Source: Paludibacteraceae bacterium (GTDB lineage Bacteria > Bacteroidota > Bacteroidia > Bacteroidales > Paludibacteraceae). From it: DNA of 64,000 nucleotides. The stretch spans positions 32,289 to 96,288 of the forward strand of contig JAFOYE010000013.1 in the NCBI GenBank assembly GCA_017391525.1, read 5' to 3'. Both the position numbers and the translations under genes were made by a program. The notes beneath the pieces were generated by a model, which was given only the letters and a program-made list of their open reading frames with translations, did not search any database and was not told the DNA's origin. Numbering within the stretch: position 1 is the stretch's first letter; each line of letters starts with the position of its first letter. Below, one piece after another: positions 15,320 to 25,602 of this stretch.

Positions 15320-17086
15320 ATGACAACCAACGAATTCACACCCGCAGAAGAAGCGATGTTGGAACAAGAGTTTCAGGCGTTGCTAGATGAGTATATCCAG
15401 TCTCCACATGGTAATCGTGTAGAGTTGATCACTCGTGCTTACAAGTTGGCTAAATCTGCGCACCATGGTGTACGCAGGTTGTCGGGTGAGCCCTATATGA
15501 TGCATCCACTGTCCGTGGCACGCATTGTAGTGAAAGAGATTGGCCTAGGTAGTACTAGTATCTGCGCCGCCCTACTCCATGATGTGGTGGAAGACACTGA
15601 CTATACGGTAGAGGATATTGAACACATGTTCGATAAGAAGATTGCGAATATCGTAGAGGGTTTGACTAAGTTGTCTGGCGGTGTGTTCGCAGACAAAGCT
15701 ATGAAGCAGGCTGAAAACGTACGTAAGTTGATGCTGACAATGTCGGACGACATACGTGTGATGCTCGTGAAACTGGCCGACCGCTTACATAACATGCGCA
15801 CATTGGCAGCTCAACGTCCCGATAAACAACGAAAGATAGCTGCAGAAACCCAATATATCTATGCTCCGATGGCCCATCGTTTAGGATTATTCCCCATCAA
15901 AACGGAGTTAGAGGACTTGAGTTTCAAATATGAGCATCCCGAGTTATATGCAGAGATTGAGGCAAAATTAGCACAAGTAAAAGAAGTGCAGAAGGGTTAC
16001 TTCGAAGAGTTTGCCGCGCCTATTCATCGCAAGTTGACGATGGCTGGTTATAACTACAAGATGTTCTCTCGAACGAAATCGGTATACTCTATTTACAAGA
16101 AAATGACCAAGAAGGGTGTTCCCTTTGAACAGATATATGACCTATTGGCCGCTCGAATCGTGTTTGAGCCTCAAAGTTCACTATCTGAGAAAGATCAATG
16201 TTGGATGATCTATTCTGCATTAACAGAAATATATCGTCCTCATCCCGAGCGAATCCGTGACTGGATTTCGATGCCAAAAGCCAATGGTTATGAGGCATTG
16301 CATGTGACGGTTATGAGTCAGCATGGTCAATGGATAGAAGTACAGATACGTACCAACCGTATGCACGAGTTAGCCGAACACGGTTTGGCAGCCCATTGGC
16401 GCTACAAAACAGGCGAAGGCAGTGGAGGCGGATTGGATAAGTGGCTCAAAGAGATTAAGGATGTATTAGCTAACCCTGATCCTGATGCAATAGCATTTTT
16501 GGATACTTTTACACTAAACCTGTTTGCTCACGAGGTATTTGTCTTTACCCCTAAGGGAGATATCCGCACTTTAGCTCAAGGAGCAACGGTTTTGGATTTG
16601 GCATATCAATTGCACTCTGAATTGGGCGAACATTGTATAGGAGCAAATGTAAACCGTATGGCAAGACCATTGAGTTACATTTTGCAGAGCGGTGACCAAG
16701 TAGAGGTATTGACTTCAAAGAAACAGCAACCAGAGCCTGAGTGGCTGGAGATTGCTGTGACAGCCAAAGCAAAAGATAGTATCAAGAAGTATTTCCGCAA
16801 ATCCCAAGGCATCTTTAGTATCCTGCAAAAAGAAAAAGATACAAAAGCAAAAACGGCTAAGATAAGTATTACTGGAGAAGATTCGTTTGGTGTACTAATG
16901 CGAATCATGAATATCATCTGCGATCACAAGGCCAATATGCGCGATTTGCATGTGACTACAGAAGGTAAAATGTTTCATTGCGATGTAGAATTGGTTATCT
17001 TCAAGCAGAAAGTGGTAAGCCAAATGTGTATGAAACTGCGCTCTATTGAAAGTGTCACTGCAGTGAATGTGGTAGGGATGGAGTGA
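15320..17086 (+). CDS. rel: Bifunctional (p)ppGpp synthetase/hydrolase, compact RelA/SpoT protein
   Basis: It makes and degrades the alarmone (p)ppGpp. The hydrolase domain (about 40-190) has the HHGVRRLSGEPYMMHP metal site, HDVVED (His87-Asp92) and LADRLHNMRT, so hydrolysis should be active. The synthetase domain (about 240-350) has SRTKSVYSIYKKM, IYDLLAARIVF and WISMPKANGYEALHVTV. A TGS domain follows (about 395-460: VFVFTPKGDIRTLAQGATVLDLAYQLHSELG), and an ACT domain ends the protein (about 515-588). At 588 residues it is clearly shorter than long Rel proteins (over 700): most of the helical and zinc-finger region between TGS and ACT is missing without any frameshift in the window. Confidence 0.92.
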   Translation: MTTNEFTPAEEAMLEQEFQALLDEYIQSPHGNRVELITRAYKLAKSAHHGVRRLSGEPYMMHPLSVARIVVKEIGLGSTSICAALLHDVVEDTDYTVEDIEHMFDKKIANIVEGLTKLSGGVFADKAMKQAENVRKLMLTMSDDIRVMLVKLADRLHNMRTLAAQRPDKQRKIAAETQYIYAPMAHRLGLFPIKTELEDLSFKYEHPELYAEIEAKLAQVKEVQKGYFEEFAAPIHRKLTMAGYNYKMFSRTKSVYSIYKKMTKKGVPFEQIYDLLAARIVFEPQSSLSEKDQCWMIYSALTEIYRPHPERIRDWISMPKANGYEALHVTVMSQHGQWIEVQIRTNRMHELAEHGLAAHWRYKTGEGSGGGLDKWLKEIKDVLANPDPDAIAFLDTFTLNLFAHEVFVFTPKGDIRTLAQGATVLDLAYQLHSELGEHCIGANVNRMARPLSYILQSGDQVEVLTSKKQQPEPEWLEIAVTAKAKDSIKKYFRKSQGIFSILQKEKDTKAKTAKISITGEDSFGVLMRIMNIICDHKANMRDLHVTTEGKMFHCDVELVIFKQKVVSQMCMKLRSIESVTAVNVVGME

Positions 17087-17090
17087 TTGG

Positions 17091-17114
17091 TGTTGAAAGT
17101 TGAAAGTTTAAAGT
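17091..17114. repeat. Short word array behind rel
   Basis: TGTTGAAAGTTGAAAGTTTA with a following AAGT fills most of the rel-DUF1573 gap. The word GTTGAAAGTT is the reverse complement of the CAACTTTC words in the gltX insert. Confidence 0.7.
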
Positions 17115-17124
17115 AAAAGAAGAT

Positions 17125-18201
17125 ATGAAAAAAATGTTTTTGATGGCTGCTATCTTGTGCAGCATGGTAACAATGGCTCAACAGGCCGTAATTACATTTA
17201 ACAAAACAACCCATGACTTCGGTAAAATAAACGAAGCAGATGGTAGAGTAACCACCATTTTTGAGTGTAAAAACGAAGGTATGAGCCCACTAGTTTTGAC
17301 CAATGTGAAAGCTAGTTGTGGTTGTACCACTCCAAACTGGACCAAAGAGCCTATTGCTCCAGGAAAAACAGGAAACATCACTGTTACATACAACCCTAGT
17401 GGTCGTCCAGGACGTTTCCAAAAATCAATAACCGTGACCAGCAATGGTTCCACAGAACCAGTTCGTCTTTACATCAAGGGTGAAGTAATACCAAAACCTG
17501 CTCAACCAGTTGATAAATATCCAATCAAAGTAGGTGAACTAAGTTTGCAAAGAAACAACATCAACCTTGGTAGCATAACCAAAGGTTTACCAAAAACAGT
17601 AGAGATTGAATATGCTAATACCACTAGTGCAGCGATCACTGTGGATATCAAATTTGAGACTAGCAAGACATATTGGAAACCATTTATCAGTATGACCAAA
17701 CTGGAACCAGGTCAAACGGGCAAACTACAAATGACATTGCAAACAGATGAATGTCCTTTGTATGGTCCTGTGGATACCAAAATCCAATTCATCGTTAATG
17801 GAAAAACCTATACTGCAACTAACCAAACCATTACCTATAAAGCAGATATCAAAGAGGACTTCTCTAAGATGACCCCTGAAGATATACAACAAGCACCAAT
17901 CATTGAATACACAGCGACTTTGGATGCTGGTGTTGTAAAAGTAGGTAAAAAAACAACTAGCAAATTGACCCTCCACAACGCAGGTCTCAATCCGTTACAT
18001 ATCCGCCGTGTATATAGCAACGATGGCAATATCAATATTGTGCCACCAAAAAGCATTAAAGGTGGTAAGAGTGAGGTGTTACCAGTAACTATCAATGCAG
18101 CAAATGCTACTGCAGGACAATACACTCGCGAAATAACTATCATCACCAATGATCCTAAGAAACCTATAGCAAAAGTTAAGGTTGTTTGGACGGTGGAATA
18201 A
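17125..18201 (+). CDS. Exported DUF1573 domain protein
   Basis: The protein has 358 residues with a signal peptide (MKKMFLMAAILCSMVTMAQQ). The first domain (about 22-125) is DUF1573, an Ig/ASH-like beta fold with the signature HDFGKI...FECKNEGMSPLVLTNVKASCGCTTPNW and GKTGNITVTYNPSGRPGRFQKSITV. A second related beta domain covers about 265-358 (LTLHNAGLNPLHIRRVYS, GQYTREITIITNDPKKP). The role is unknown; members are abundant exported proteins in Bacteroidota. It lies between rel and meaB with short gaps, so it is probably co-transcribed. Confidence 0.87.
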   Translation: MKKMFLMAAILCSMVTMAQQAVITFNKTTHDFGKINEADGRVTTIFECKNEGMSPLVLTNVKASCGCTTPNWTKEPIAPGKTGNITVTYNPSGRPGRFQKSITVTSNGSTEPVRLYIKGEVIPKPAQPVDKYPIKVGELSLQRNNINLGSITKGLPKTVEIEYANTTSAAITVDIKFETSKTYWKPFISMTKLEPGQTGKLQMTLQTDECPLYGPVDTKIQFIVNGKTYTATNQTITYKADIKEDFSKMTPEDIQQAPIIEYTATLDAGVVKVGKKTTSKLTLHNAGLNPLHIRRVYSNDGNINIVPPKSIKGGKSEVLPVTINAANATAGQYTREITIITNDPKKPIAKVKVVWTVE

Positions 18202-18203
18202 TA

Positions 18204-18229
18204 GAGCGATGAGAGCTGAGAGATAATAG
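18204..18229. repeat. Short GAGAG word run before meaB
   Basis: GAGCGATGAGAGCTGAGAGA followed by TAATAG resembles a minimal word array in the 35-bp gap. The evidence is weak by itself. Confidence 0.4.
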
Positions 18230-18236
18230 TAATAAT

Positions 18237-19331
18237 ATGAAACATCCAGAAAACGATAAAGAATATAAGGGGTTGACCGTCAATGCAGGCGTAGAAAACT
18301 TGCCTTCTGTTAATCCGTATGCTACCTTCCGCCGTCGTAAGCAAGTATTAAGTGCTGATGAGTATGTAGAAGGTATCCTACGAGGTGATATGCGATTGCT
18401 CAGTCAAGCAGTAACTTTGATTGAAAGCAATCTACAGAGTGATCAAGTCATTGCTCAACAAGTTATTGAGAAATGTTTACCTTACGCAGGTAACTCTATC
18501 CGCTTGGGTATCACCGGTGTGCCTGGTGCAGGCAAATCAACCTTTATTGAGGCTATCGGTACTCGTCTTTGCCAAATGGGGAAGAAACTAGCTGTTTTGG
18601 CTATTGATCCATCATCAGAACGAAGCAAAGGTAGTATTCTAGGTGACAAAACACGTATGAATCAACTCTCAGTAGAAAACAATGCATTCATTCGCCCTAG
18701 TCCATCTGCAGGTAGTCTAGGCGGTGTAGCACGCAAGACACGCGAAACCATCGTGCTATGCGAAGCGGCCGGCTTTGACACTATCATTGTAGAAACAGTA
18801 GGTGTTGGTCAATCAGAAACGGCAGCGCACTCAATGGTGGACTTCTTCTTATTGCTTCAAGTGACAGGTACCGGAGATGAACTGCAAGGTATCAAACGTG
18901 GTATCATGGAGATGGCGGATGGTATAGCTATCAACAAGTGTGATGGTTCGAACGTGCAGAAAGCTGAAGCAGCACGTGTCAGCTTCAAGAATGCCTTATC
19001 CCTCTTTCCTCCTACTGAATCAGGATGGAAACCCTACGCAGTGACCTGTTCTGCCATAGAGGGCAATGGTATCTTGGATGTGTGGGATATGGTAGAACAA
19101 TATATAGGGTTCGCGCGCGAGAGTGGTTATCTACAACATCTACGTACTCAACAAGCTAAATACTGGATGTATGAGACTATCAACCAAAATCTACTAGATA
19201 GTTTCTACAAATCAGAGGCAATGGAAAAACTTATCCACGAAACTGAGGCACGTGTATTAAACAACGAATTGAGCAGTTTTACAGCTGCATATGACTTATT
19301 AAAATCATATGGCGACCTTAACAAAAAATAG
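18237..19331 (+). CDS. meaB: MeaB/ArgK GTPase, chaperone of methylmalonyl-CoA mutase
   Basis: A 364-residue SIMIBI-class GTPase that protects and reloads adenosylcobalamin-dependent methylmalonyl-CoA mutase. Visible motifs: P-loop GVPGAGKST (about 91-99), LAIDPSSERSKGSILGDKTRM, the switch region FDTIIVETVGVGQSE, and the base-specificity motif NKCDG (canonical NKxD). The C-terminal helical dimerisation arm includes QQAKYWMYETIN. The mutase itself is not in this window. Its end overlaps the start of dnaB by 23 bp. Bacteroidales use this mutase for propionate production, so the assignment fits the lineage. Confidence 0.95.
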   Translation: MKHPENDKEYKGLTVNAGVENLPSVNPYATFRRRKQVLSADEYVEGILRGDMRLLSQAVTLIESNLQSDQVIAQQVIEKCLPYAGNSIRLGITGVPGAGKSTFIEAIGTRLCQMGKKLAVLAIDPSSERSKGSILGDKTRMNQLSVENNAFIRPSPSAGSLGGVARKTRETIVLCEAAGFDTIIVETVGVGQSETAAHSMVDFFLLLQVTGTGDELQGIKRGIMEMADGIAINKCDGSNVQKAEAARVSFKNALSLFPPTESGWKPYAVTCSAIEGNGILDVWDMVEQYIGFARESGYLQHLRTQQAKYWMYETINQNLLDSFYKSEAMEKLIHETEARVLNNELSSFTAAYDLLKSYGDLNKK

Positions 19332-20871
19332 TAAAAAGAAAGCAACACCTACAGTGGTAAAAGTAGGTGCAAATGAAATAGGAAAACTTCCACCACAGGC
19401 TTTGGATTTTGAAGAGTCTGTTTTGGGTGCATTGATGATAGAGAAAGATGCGTATGGTATGGTGGCAGACTTGCTACGTCCCGAATCATTCTACGCAGAT
19501 AAGCATCGCTATATATATGAAGCTATTCGCACGCTATCCAACAACGACAACCCTATTGACTTGCTATCTGTAGCACAACAACTTCGCTCAATGGGGCTTC
19601 TTGAGCATATTGGTGGCGTGGTCTATTTGAGCGAGTTAACGCGCCGTGTAGCTTCGGCTGCTCACTTGAGATATCATGCACAGATCGTCGCACAAAAATC
19701 TACTGCACGTGATTTGATTGCTGTGGCATGCCAAATAGAAGAAAAAGGATACGATGAGACACAAGATGTAGATGACCTCATACAAGAAGCAGAAGGTCGC
19801 ATCTTCGAAATATCCCAACGCTCGCAGAAACGCGATGTAACGAGCATAGATCCCGTCATTACAGAGGCATTCGCACGCATGCACGCCGCTTCACAAAACG
19901 ACGGAAACATATCAGGTATACCTAGTGGATTCACAGAATTGGATAAGATTACTTCTGGATGGCAGAAGTCAGATCTTGTCATCATTGCTGCTCGTCCTGC
20001 AATGGGTAAGACCGCATTTGTGTTGTCTATGGCAAAGAATATCGCTGTGGACTTTAAAAGACCCGTTGCTATATTCTCATTGGAGATGTCCAATGTGCAG
20101 TTGGTGAATCGTCTTATCATGAACGTCTGTGAGATAGAGGGTAACAAGATTCGTAACGGACGATTGAGTCCTGCCGAGTGGAATAAACTAGAGAACAAGA
20201 TTAACATTCTAAGAAACGCGCCTATCTACGTAGATGACACACCTGGTTTGAGTGTGACTGAACTACGTAGTAAAGCACGCAAACTAGTAAAAGATAAGAA
20301 GATTGAATTGATTATTATCGACTACTTGCAGTTGATGAATGCCAATGGATTTAATTTCGGTAGTCGCGAGCAAGAGGTTAGCATCATCTCTCGTACACTC
20401 AAGGGTTTGGCAAAAGAATTGGATATACCTATCATAGCATTAAGTCAGTTGAGTCGTGCAGTAGAAAAACGTGATTCAAGCAACAATACAGTGGATGGTA
20501 AGAAGCCATTGTTGTCCGACTTACGTGAGTCTGGTGCTATTGAGCAAGATGCTGATATGGTATGCTTTATTCACCGTCCTGAATATTACAAACTTTACGA
20601 TGATGGAAATGGTAAAGACTTGCGTGGACTAGGTCAAATCATCGTAGCAAAACACCGTAATGGCGCTACCGACGAAATATGGTTGCGCTTCATCGGCAAA
20701 TACACTCGTTTCCAAAACGAGAATGATGCTTTTGATCAAGACGAAAACATATATGCTGATATACAATACAACACTCAGCAAAGTCGAATGAACATGCTAC
20801 CAACAGAAGCTTACGGAGCATCCTTGAATGATGATAGATTCGATGAATTTGATCCTGATCCTCTCAGGTAG
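19309..20871 (+). CDS. dnaB: Replicative DNA helicase DnaB
   Basis: The hexameric 5'-3' helicase at the replication fork. At 520 residues it has the N-terminal primase-interaction domain (about 25-130; PPQALDFEESVLGALMIEKDA), a linker, and the RecA-like motor (about 185-470): Walker A ARPAMGKTAF, Walker B LIIIDYLQLM, the arginine-finger region SREQEVSIISRTLKGLAKEL, and DLRESGAIEQDADMVCFIHRPEYY. The acidic C-terminus (DDRFDEFDPDPLR) is typical of Bacteroidota. The ATG at 19309 lies inside the end of meaB in another frame. Confidence 0.97.
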   Translation: MATLTKNSKKKATPTVVKVGANEIGKLPPQALDFEESVLGALMIEKDAYGMVADLLRPESFYADKHRYIYEAIRTLSNNDNPIDLLSVAQQLRSMGLLEHIGGVVYLSELTRRVASAAHLRYHAQIVAQKSTARDLIAVACQIEEKGYDETQDVDDLIQEAEGRIFEISQRSQKRDVTSIDPVITEAFARMHAASQNDGNISGIPSGFTELDKITSGWQKSDLVIIAARPAMGKTAFVLSMAKNIAVDFKRPVAIFSLEMSNVQLVNRLIMNVCEIEGNKIRNGRLSPAEWNKLENKINILRNAPIYVDDTPGLSVTELRSKARKLVKDKKIELIIIDYLQLMNANGFNFGSREQEVSIISRTLKGLAKELDIPIIALSQLSRAVEKRDSSNNTVDGKKPLLSDLRESGAIEQDADMVCFIHRPEYYKLYDDGNGKDLRGLGQIIVAKHRNGATDEIWLRFIGKYTRFQNENDAFDQDENIYADIQYNTQQSRMNMLPTEAYGASLNDDRFDEFDPDPLR

Positions 20872-20945
20872 TTATCGGGTAGATACCGAGTAGATAAGCA
20901 GTTCATAAAAGACATTAACTAGGAAGATAAATAATAATAAACATA

Positions 20946-22343
20946 ATGGAAAGAACAGTAATTATTGATGCGCTGCAATGCGCGGGAGAAGGACAACTAA
21001 TCAATGTCCGCGGATGGGTACGTAGTCGTCGTGGAAACAAGAATGTGAGCTTTATTGCTCTAAACGACGGTTCTACCATCAAAAATATCCAAATTGTAGT
21101 GGACCTCGCTACTTTCCCAGAAGAGCAACTCAAACCTGTGACTACAGGTTCATGTATCTCTGCAACTGGTCACTTGGTAGCTAGTCAAGGTAGTGGTCAA
21201 GCTGTAGAGATTCAATTAACAGAGTTAGAAGTATATGGTACAGCCGATCCAGAGCAATATCCATTGCAAAAGAAAGGCTTGAGCATGGAATATTTGCGCA
21301 CCATCGCACACTTGCGTCCACGTACCAACACTTTTGGTGCAGTTTTTCGTATTCGTCACAACATGGCTATGGCTATCCATAACTATTTCCACGAGCACGG
21401 ATTCTTCTATTTCCACACACCTATCATCACAGCTTCTGACTGCGAGGGTGCAGGACAAATGTTCCAAGTTACTACCAAGAACCTCTACAACCTCAAGAAA
21501 GATGAGGAGGGTAAGATTGACTATTCAGACGACTTCTTTGGCAAGCAAACCAGTTTGACCGTATCTGGACAATTGGAAGGTGAGCTCGCTGCTATGGCTT
21601 TGGGTAAGATCTATACCTTTGGTCCTACTTTCCGTGCTGAGAATAGTAACACTCCACGCCACTTGGCTGAGTTCTGGATGATTGAGCCAGAGGTAGCGTT
21701 TATCCAAAAGAAGGAGTTGATGGATTTGGAAGAAGACTTCATCAAATACTGCGTTCGTTGGGCATTGGAGCATTGCAAAGATGATTTGGAGTTCTTAAAT
21801 CAGTTTGTAGATAAGGGTCTTATTGCTCGATTGGAATCAGTAGTTAAAACCGACTTTATCCGATTGACTTACACCGAGGGTATCGAAATATTGCAAGAAG
21901 CTGTGAAAAATGGTAAGAAATTTGAGTTCCCATGCACTTGGGGCGATGACTTGGCTTCAGAGCATGAGCGTTACTTGGTAGAGGAGCACTTCAACAAGCC
22001 AGTTATCATGTCTGATTATCCAAAAGATATCAAGGCTTTCTATATGAAGATCAACGAAGACAATAAGACTGTACAAGGTACCGATGTATTGTTCCCACAA
22101 ATTGGTGAGATTATCGGTGGTAGTGTACGTGAGGAGAGTCTAGAGAAACTCAATGCAGAGATTGAGCGTCGTGGTATTCCTACCAAAGATATGTGGTGGT
22201 ATCAAGATACTCGCCGCTTTGGTGCTGCACCTCACGCAGGTTTTGGATTGGGCTTTGAGCGCTTGATGCTCTTCGTTACTGGTATGCAAAACATCCGTGA
22301 CGTGATTCCATTCCCACGTACACCAAAAACTGCAGAGTTTTAA
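20946..22343 (+). CDS. asnS: Asparaginyl-tRNA synthetase
   Basis: Charges tRNA-Asn. It has 465 residues. The N-terminal OB-fold anticodon domain (about 15-110; [23 protein letters not shown]) precedes the class II catalytic core with motif 2 ([21 protein letters not shown]) and motif 3 ([29 protein letters not shown]). The latter, with the ASP-box-like segment, marks AsnRS and not AspRS. The leader is AT-rich, ending ATAATAATAAACATA before the ATG, with no Shine-Dalgarno. The preceding 74 bp contain GGGTAGATA/GAGTAGATAA word-like repeats. Confidence 0.96.
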   Translation: MERTVIIDALQCAGEGQLINVRGWVRSRRGNKNVSFIALNDGSTIKNIQIVVDLATFPEEQLKPVTTGSCISATGHLVASQGSGQAVEIQLTELEVYGTADPEQYPLQKKGLSMEYLRTIAHLRPRTNTFGAVFRIRHNMAMAIHNYFHEHGFFYFHTPIITASDCEGAGQMFQVTTKNLYNLKKDEEGKIDYSDDFFGKQTSLTVSGQLEGELAAMALGKIYTFGPTFRAENSNTPRHLAEFWMIEPEVAFIQKKELMDLEEDFIKYCVRWALEHCKDDLEFLNQFVDKGLIARLESVVKTDFIRLTYTEGIEILQEAVKNGKKFEFPCTWGDDLASEHERYLVEEHFNKPVIMSDYPKDIKAFYMKINEDNKTVQGTDVLFPQIGEIIGGSVREESLEKLNAEIERRGIPTKDMWWYQDTRRFGAAPHAGFGLGFERLMLFVTGMQNIRDVIPFPRTPKTAEF

Positions 22344-22378
22344 TGTTATTTAATGAACAAACAATAAAAAATAACCAT

Positions 22379-25300
22379 ATGAAGCGTTTATTCTTATTCG
22401 CAGTAGTACTTTCTATCGTGTGTGTGGCTAATGCTCAAACACGCTTGATAGGACGTGTAGTTACTACCGAGCAAAAAGCTATTGAAGGCGCTACTATCAC
22501 ATTGGTTAACCAAGGGTATTCTACCACCACCAATGATGAAGGTCGCTTTTCACTGACATATCTTGAAGCTACTGATGAGGAAGTCATCGTTGAAGCTACA
22601 GGATATATGTCTGACATTGTTCTAGTACAACTCATTGAAAATCTTGTCAATGACTTGGGAGATATCACTCTGCAAGTAGACATGCTAGCAGAAGCTAAAG
22701 AAGAAGTATTGTTGAACTTAACTGAAATGGACTTGAATGATGATGAGGGTAAAAGTCAATCTGTTTCCTCTGGATCTAGTGCAAGTCAAGATGTATTCAA
22801 CTCTACAGTATCATATGCATGGTCTAATGCTCGATATCGCAATCGTGGATATGAGCAAACTTACGAACAAAACTATATCCAAGGTTTGAGTTTCAACTCT
22901 GCAGAACGTGGACAATTCAACTTCTCTGCTATGGGTGGTTTGAACGATGCAACACGTTACAAAGAGGTTGTAGAGGGTATTGAGGCTAATAACTTCTCAT
23001 TTGGATCAATTGGACAAGCAACTAACTACTTGCAATCAGCTACCAACTATGCACAAGGTTGGAAAGTAGGTTTGGCAGCCACCAACCGTAATTACAAAGG
23101 TGCTGCTCGTGCTACCTACTCTAGCGGACTAATGGAAAATGGTTGGGCCTTTGCTGCACAATTGGCATGGCGCTATAGTCCATACATTGACGTAAAAGGT
23201 CGTATTGGAGAGGGAATTACCTATAGTTCAGTAGGTTACTTCTTGACAGCAGAGAAGCGTTGGGGCGATAATATGCGTCTATCGTTGATCACATTTGGTG
23301 CACCAACGATGCGTGGTCAGTCTGCTGCATTGACTCAAGAGACATATGATTTGACCAACCAATATAATAAAACATCTTGGGGATACAACAACTATAACCC
23401 ATATTGGGGTTACCAAGGTGGCAAAGTACGTAACTCTCGTATCGTACATTCATATGACCCAACTGCTATTGCAAGCTTTGATTGGAAGATCAATGAAGAA
23501 AATCACTTGAAGGTAGCAGCTGGTTATCACTATTCTTTCTACTCTAACTCAGCATTGACATTCTACAATGCACCAGACCCACGTCCAGATTACTATCGTA
23601 ACTTGCCATCATCATTGTGGGATGCGCAAATCGATAAGGAGGGTAACTTTGTGTACACTGATATGAATGGCAAACCATTGGGTTATGGTAGTACTATCAA
23701 CGGTCAGTATGTAGGTCCAACCATCAATGATGATACTTACCAAGCAATGACTGATCTATGGACCAGTCGTGATGACAAAGCGACTCAAATTGATTGGGAT
23801 GCTTTGTACGCAGCTAACTATGCCAATAATGTGAACAACCCTGATGGTTGCGCACGTTATATGGTAGAGCGTCGTCACAATGATATCCAAGAGGCTGTGG
23901 CTAATGTGAACTACCGCAACACTTCTGTAGATCACTTGACTGCAACCGTAGGTTTGGAGTTGAAGGCTTCACAAGGTATTCACTACAAGACTGTAGATGA
24001 CCTATTGGGTGGTAAACAATGGATTGACGTTGACCCATTTGCAGAGCGCGATATCAAGGAGTTGGCTACTAATATTGGTTTGACACAAGCTGATATTGAG
24101 AATGTTAAACAAAATGACTTGCGTAATCCTAATGCTGCAGTTGTTGAGAAAGGTCGTTTTGGTTATGACTATCGCATCAACATGATGAACGCTAAACTCT
24201 GGGCACAAAACGAATGGAGTTGGAATGCTTTGGATCTCTACTACGCATTGCAAGTATCATACTCATCTATGCAACGTACAACCGATATGTTGAATGGTCG
24301 TGCATGGTATTTGGCAAAACTTAATCCTAATAGTGCATGGTATTATTTAGCTGATAACGCAGAGGCTGTACTCAACGGTCAAGCAGCACCAGAGCGTATG
24401 GCAGGTTATACTCACCACTTTGTTGATCCAGGTTTCAAGGTTGGATTGAATTACAAGGTAGATGGTCGTAACCATATCAAATTGAATGCTATAGCAGAAA
24501 CTAAGGCTCCTCTTGCGCGTGATGCTTATATCTCTCCACGTGTACACGATCGCGCAGTAGCGAATATCTACCATCACGATTATGCTCGTTATTACGCAGG
24601 AATATATGGCACAACAGCATTGGAGCAATACTTCAGTGCTAGCCAAAAGATTGTAGGTGGTGACTTGACATACTCATTTAACTATCCTATCGTTCGTGGT
24701 CGTGTAACTGCTTTCTACACACAATTCTGGAATGGTACAGAGTTGAACGGCTACTATGATGATGAATCACGTACTTTTGTAAACCAATCATTGACTGGTA
24801 TTAATCGCCGTCACGCAGGTGTTGAGGCAGCTGCTGCTGTGAAATTGGGCTTATACTTCACCTTGACAGGTGCATTGAGTATTGGTGACTATCGTTATAC
24901 AAGCAACGCCTTGGCTATCACTTCAGCAGAGAATGGTATGGCATTGGCAGAGAATGCGAATGGTCCTATCTACGAGTTGCGTGATAGCGTGTTGCTCAAA
25001 GGTTTGCGTGTAGCAACTGGTCCACAATTGAACTCAAGCTTGAAGCTCAGCTTCTTCCACCCAGATATGTGGTTTGCTGATATTACTGTTAACTACTTCG
25101 ATTGGAGTTATTTGGATTATGCACCAGCACGCCGTATGAAAGGTTTGTTCACCGGAACCCGTGCAGATGGTAGTGCAGTGAATGGTTGGTATGGCGATAC
25201 ATACACCAATGCTATCGAGAAAGATGCTAGTGGAAATGTTATCTACGATGCTAATGGAGTACCTAGCCTGAAATATCCATACTCACTCATGTCACAACAA

Positions 25301-25597
25301 GAGATGTTGACCTCAAGTAACCCACTCCACCGTTTCTTGGTAGATGTAAGTGTAGGTAAATTGATTTACTTGAAAGATCGTCAATCTATCTCTATTAACT
25401 TGACTGTAAACAACTTGCTAAACAACACCTACTTCAAGACAGGTGGTTATCAACAAGCTCGTTTGCCACGTCAAACACGTCAAGGTGTAGATGATAGACA
25501 CAATTCTGTCATCAGCCCTAACGCATGGAAATTCCCTTCAAAGTACTACTATGCATGGGGCACAAACTTCTATCTTAACATCCAATACAAATTTTAA
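22379..25597 (+). CDS. TonB-dependent receptor-like outer-membrane protein with carboxypeptidase-regulatory-like domain
   Basis: I place the start at the ATG at 22379 (signal peptide MKRLFLFAVVLSIVCVANAQ), not at the upstream in-frame ATG that overlaps the asnS stop; this gives 1072 residues. Residues about 22-100 form a CarboxypepD_reg-like beta domain (LIGRVVTTEQKAIEGATITLVNQGYSTTTNDEGRF). A divergent plug follows (DVFNSTVSYAWSNARYRNRGYEQTY, IQGLSFNSAERGQFNFSAMGGLNDATR), then a long beta-barrel ending in aromatic FYLNIQYKF. The adjacent DUF5689 lipoprotein probably works with it at the outer membrane. It is not a typical SusC, and no SusD is present. The substrate is unknown. Confidence 0.83.
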   Translation: MKRLFLFAVVLSIVCVANAQTRLIGRVVTTEQKAIEGATITLVNQGYSTTTNDEGRFSLTYLEATDEEVIVEATGYMSDIVLVQLIENLVNDLGDITLQVDMLAEAKEEVLLNLTEMDLNDDEGKSQSVSSGSSASQDVFNSTVSYAWSNARYRNRGYEQTYEQNYIQGLSFNSAERGQFNFSAMGGLNDATRYKEVVEGIEANNFSFGSIGQATNYLQSATNYAQGWKVGLAATNRNYKGAARATYSSGLMENGWAFAAQLAWRYSPYIDVKGRIGEGITYSSVGYFLTAEKRWGDNMRLSLITFGAPTMRGQSAALTQETYDLTNQYNKTSWGYNNYNPYWGYQGGKVRNSRIVHSYDPTAIASFDWKINEENHLKVAAGYHYSFYSNSALTFYNAPDPRPDYYRNLPSSLWDAQIDKEGNFVYTDMNGKPLGYGSTINGQYVGPTINDDTYQAMTDLWTSRDDKATQIDWDALYAANYANNVNNPDGCARYMVERRHNDIQEAVANVNYRNTSVDHLTATVGLELKASQGIHYKTVDDLLGGKQWIDVDPFAERDIKELATNIGLTQADIENVKQNDLRNPNAAVVEKGRFGYDYRINMMNAKLWAQNEWSWNALDLYYALQVSYSSMQRTTDMLNGRAWYLAKLNPNSAWYYLADNAEAVLNGQAAPERMAGYTHHFVDPGFKVGLNYKVDGRNHIKLNAIAETKAPLARDAYISPRVHDRAVANIYHHDYARYYAGIYGTTALEQYFSASQKIVGGDLTYSFNYPIVRGRVTAFYTQFWNGTELNGYYDDESRTFVNQSLTGINRRHAGVEAAAAVKLGLYFTLTGALSIGDYRYTSNALAITSAENGMALAENANGPIYELRDSVLLKGLRVATGPQLNSSLKLSFFHPDMWFADITVNYFDWSYLDYAPARRMKGLFTGTRADGSAVNGWYGDTYTNAIEKDASGNVIYDANGVPSLKYPYSLMSQQEMLTSSNPLHRFLVDVSVGKLIYLKDRQSISINLTVNNLLNNTYFKTGGYQQARLPRQTRQGVDDRHNSVISPNAWKFPSKYYYAWGTNFYLNIQYKF

Positions 25598-25602
25598 GCC
25601 TT

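Noticed and set aside
15320-17086. Frameshift as the cause of the short Rel
   Set aside because: The frame is continuous from TGS through a proper ACT domain to the stop, so it is an internal shortening and not a frameshift.
22343-22378. Upstream start of the receptor-like gene overlapping the asnS stop
   Set aside because: It would put 12 polar residues before a clear signal peptide; the ATG at 22379 is better.
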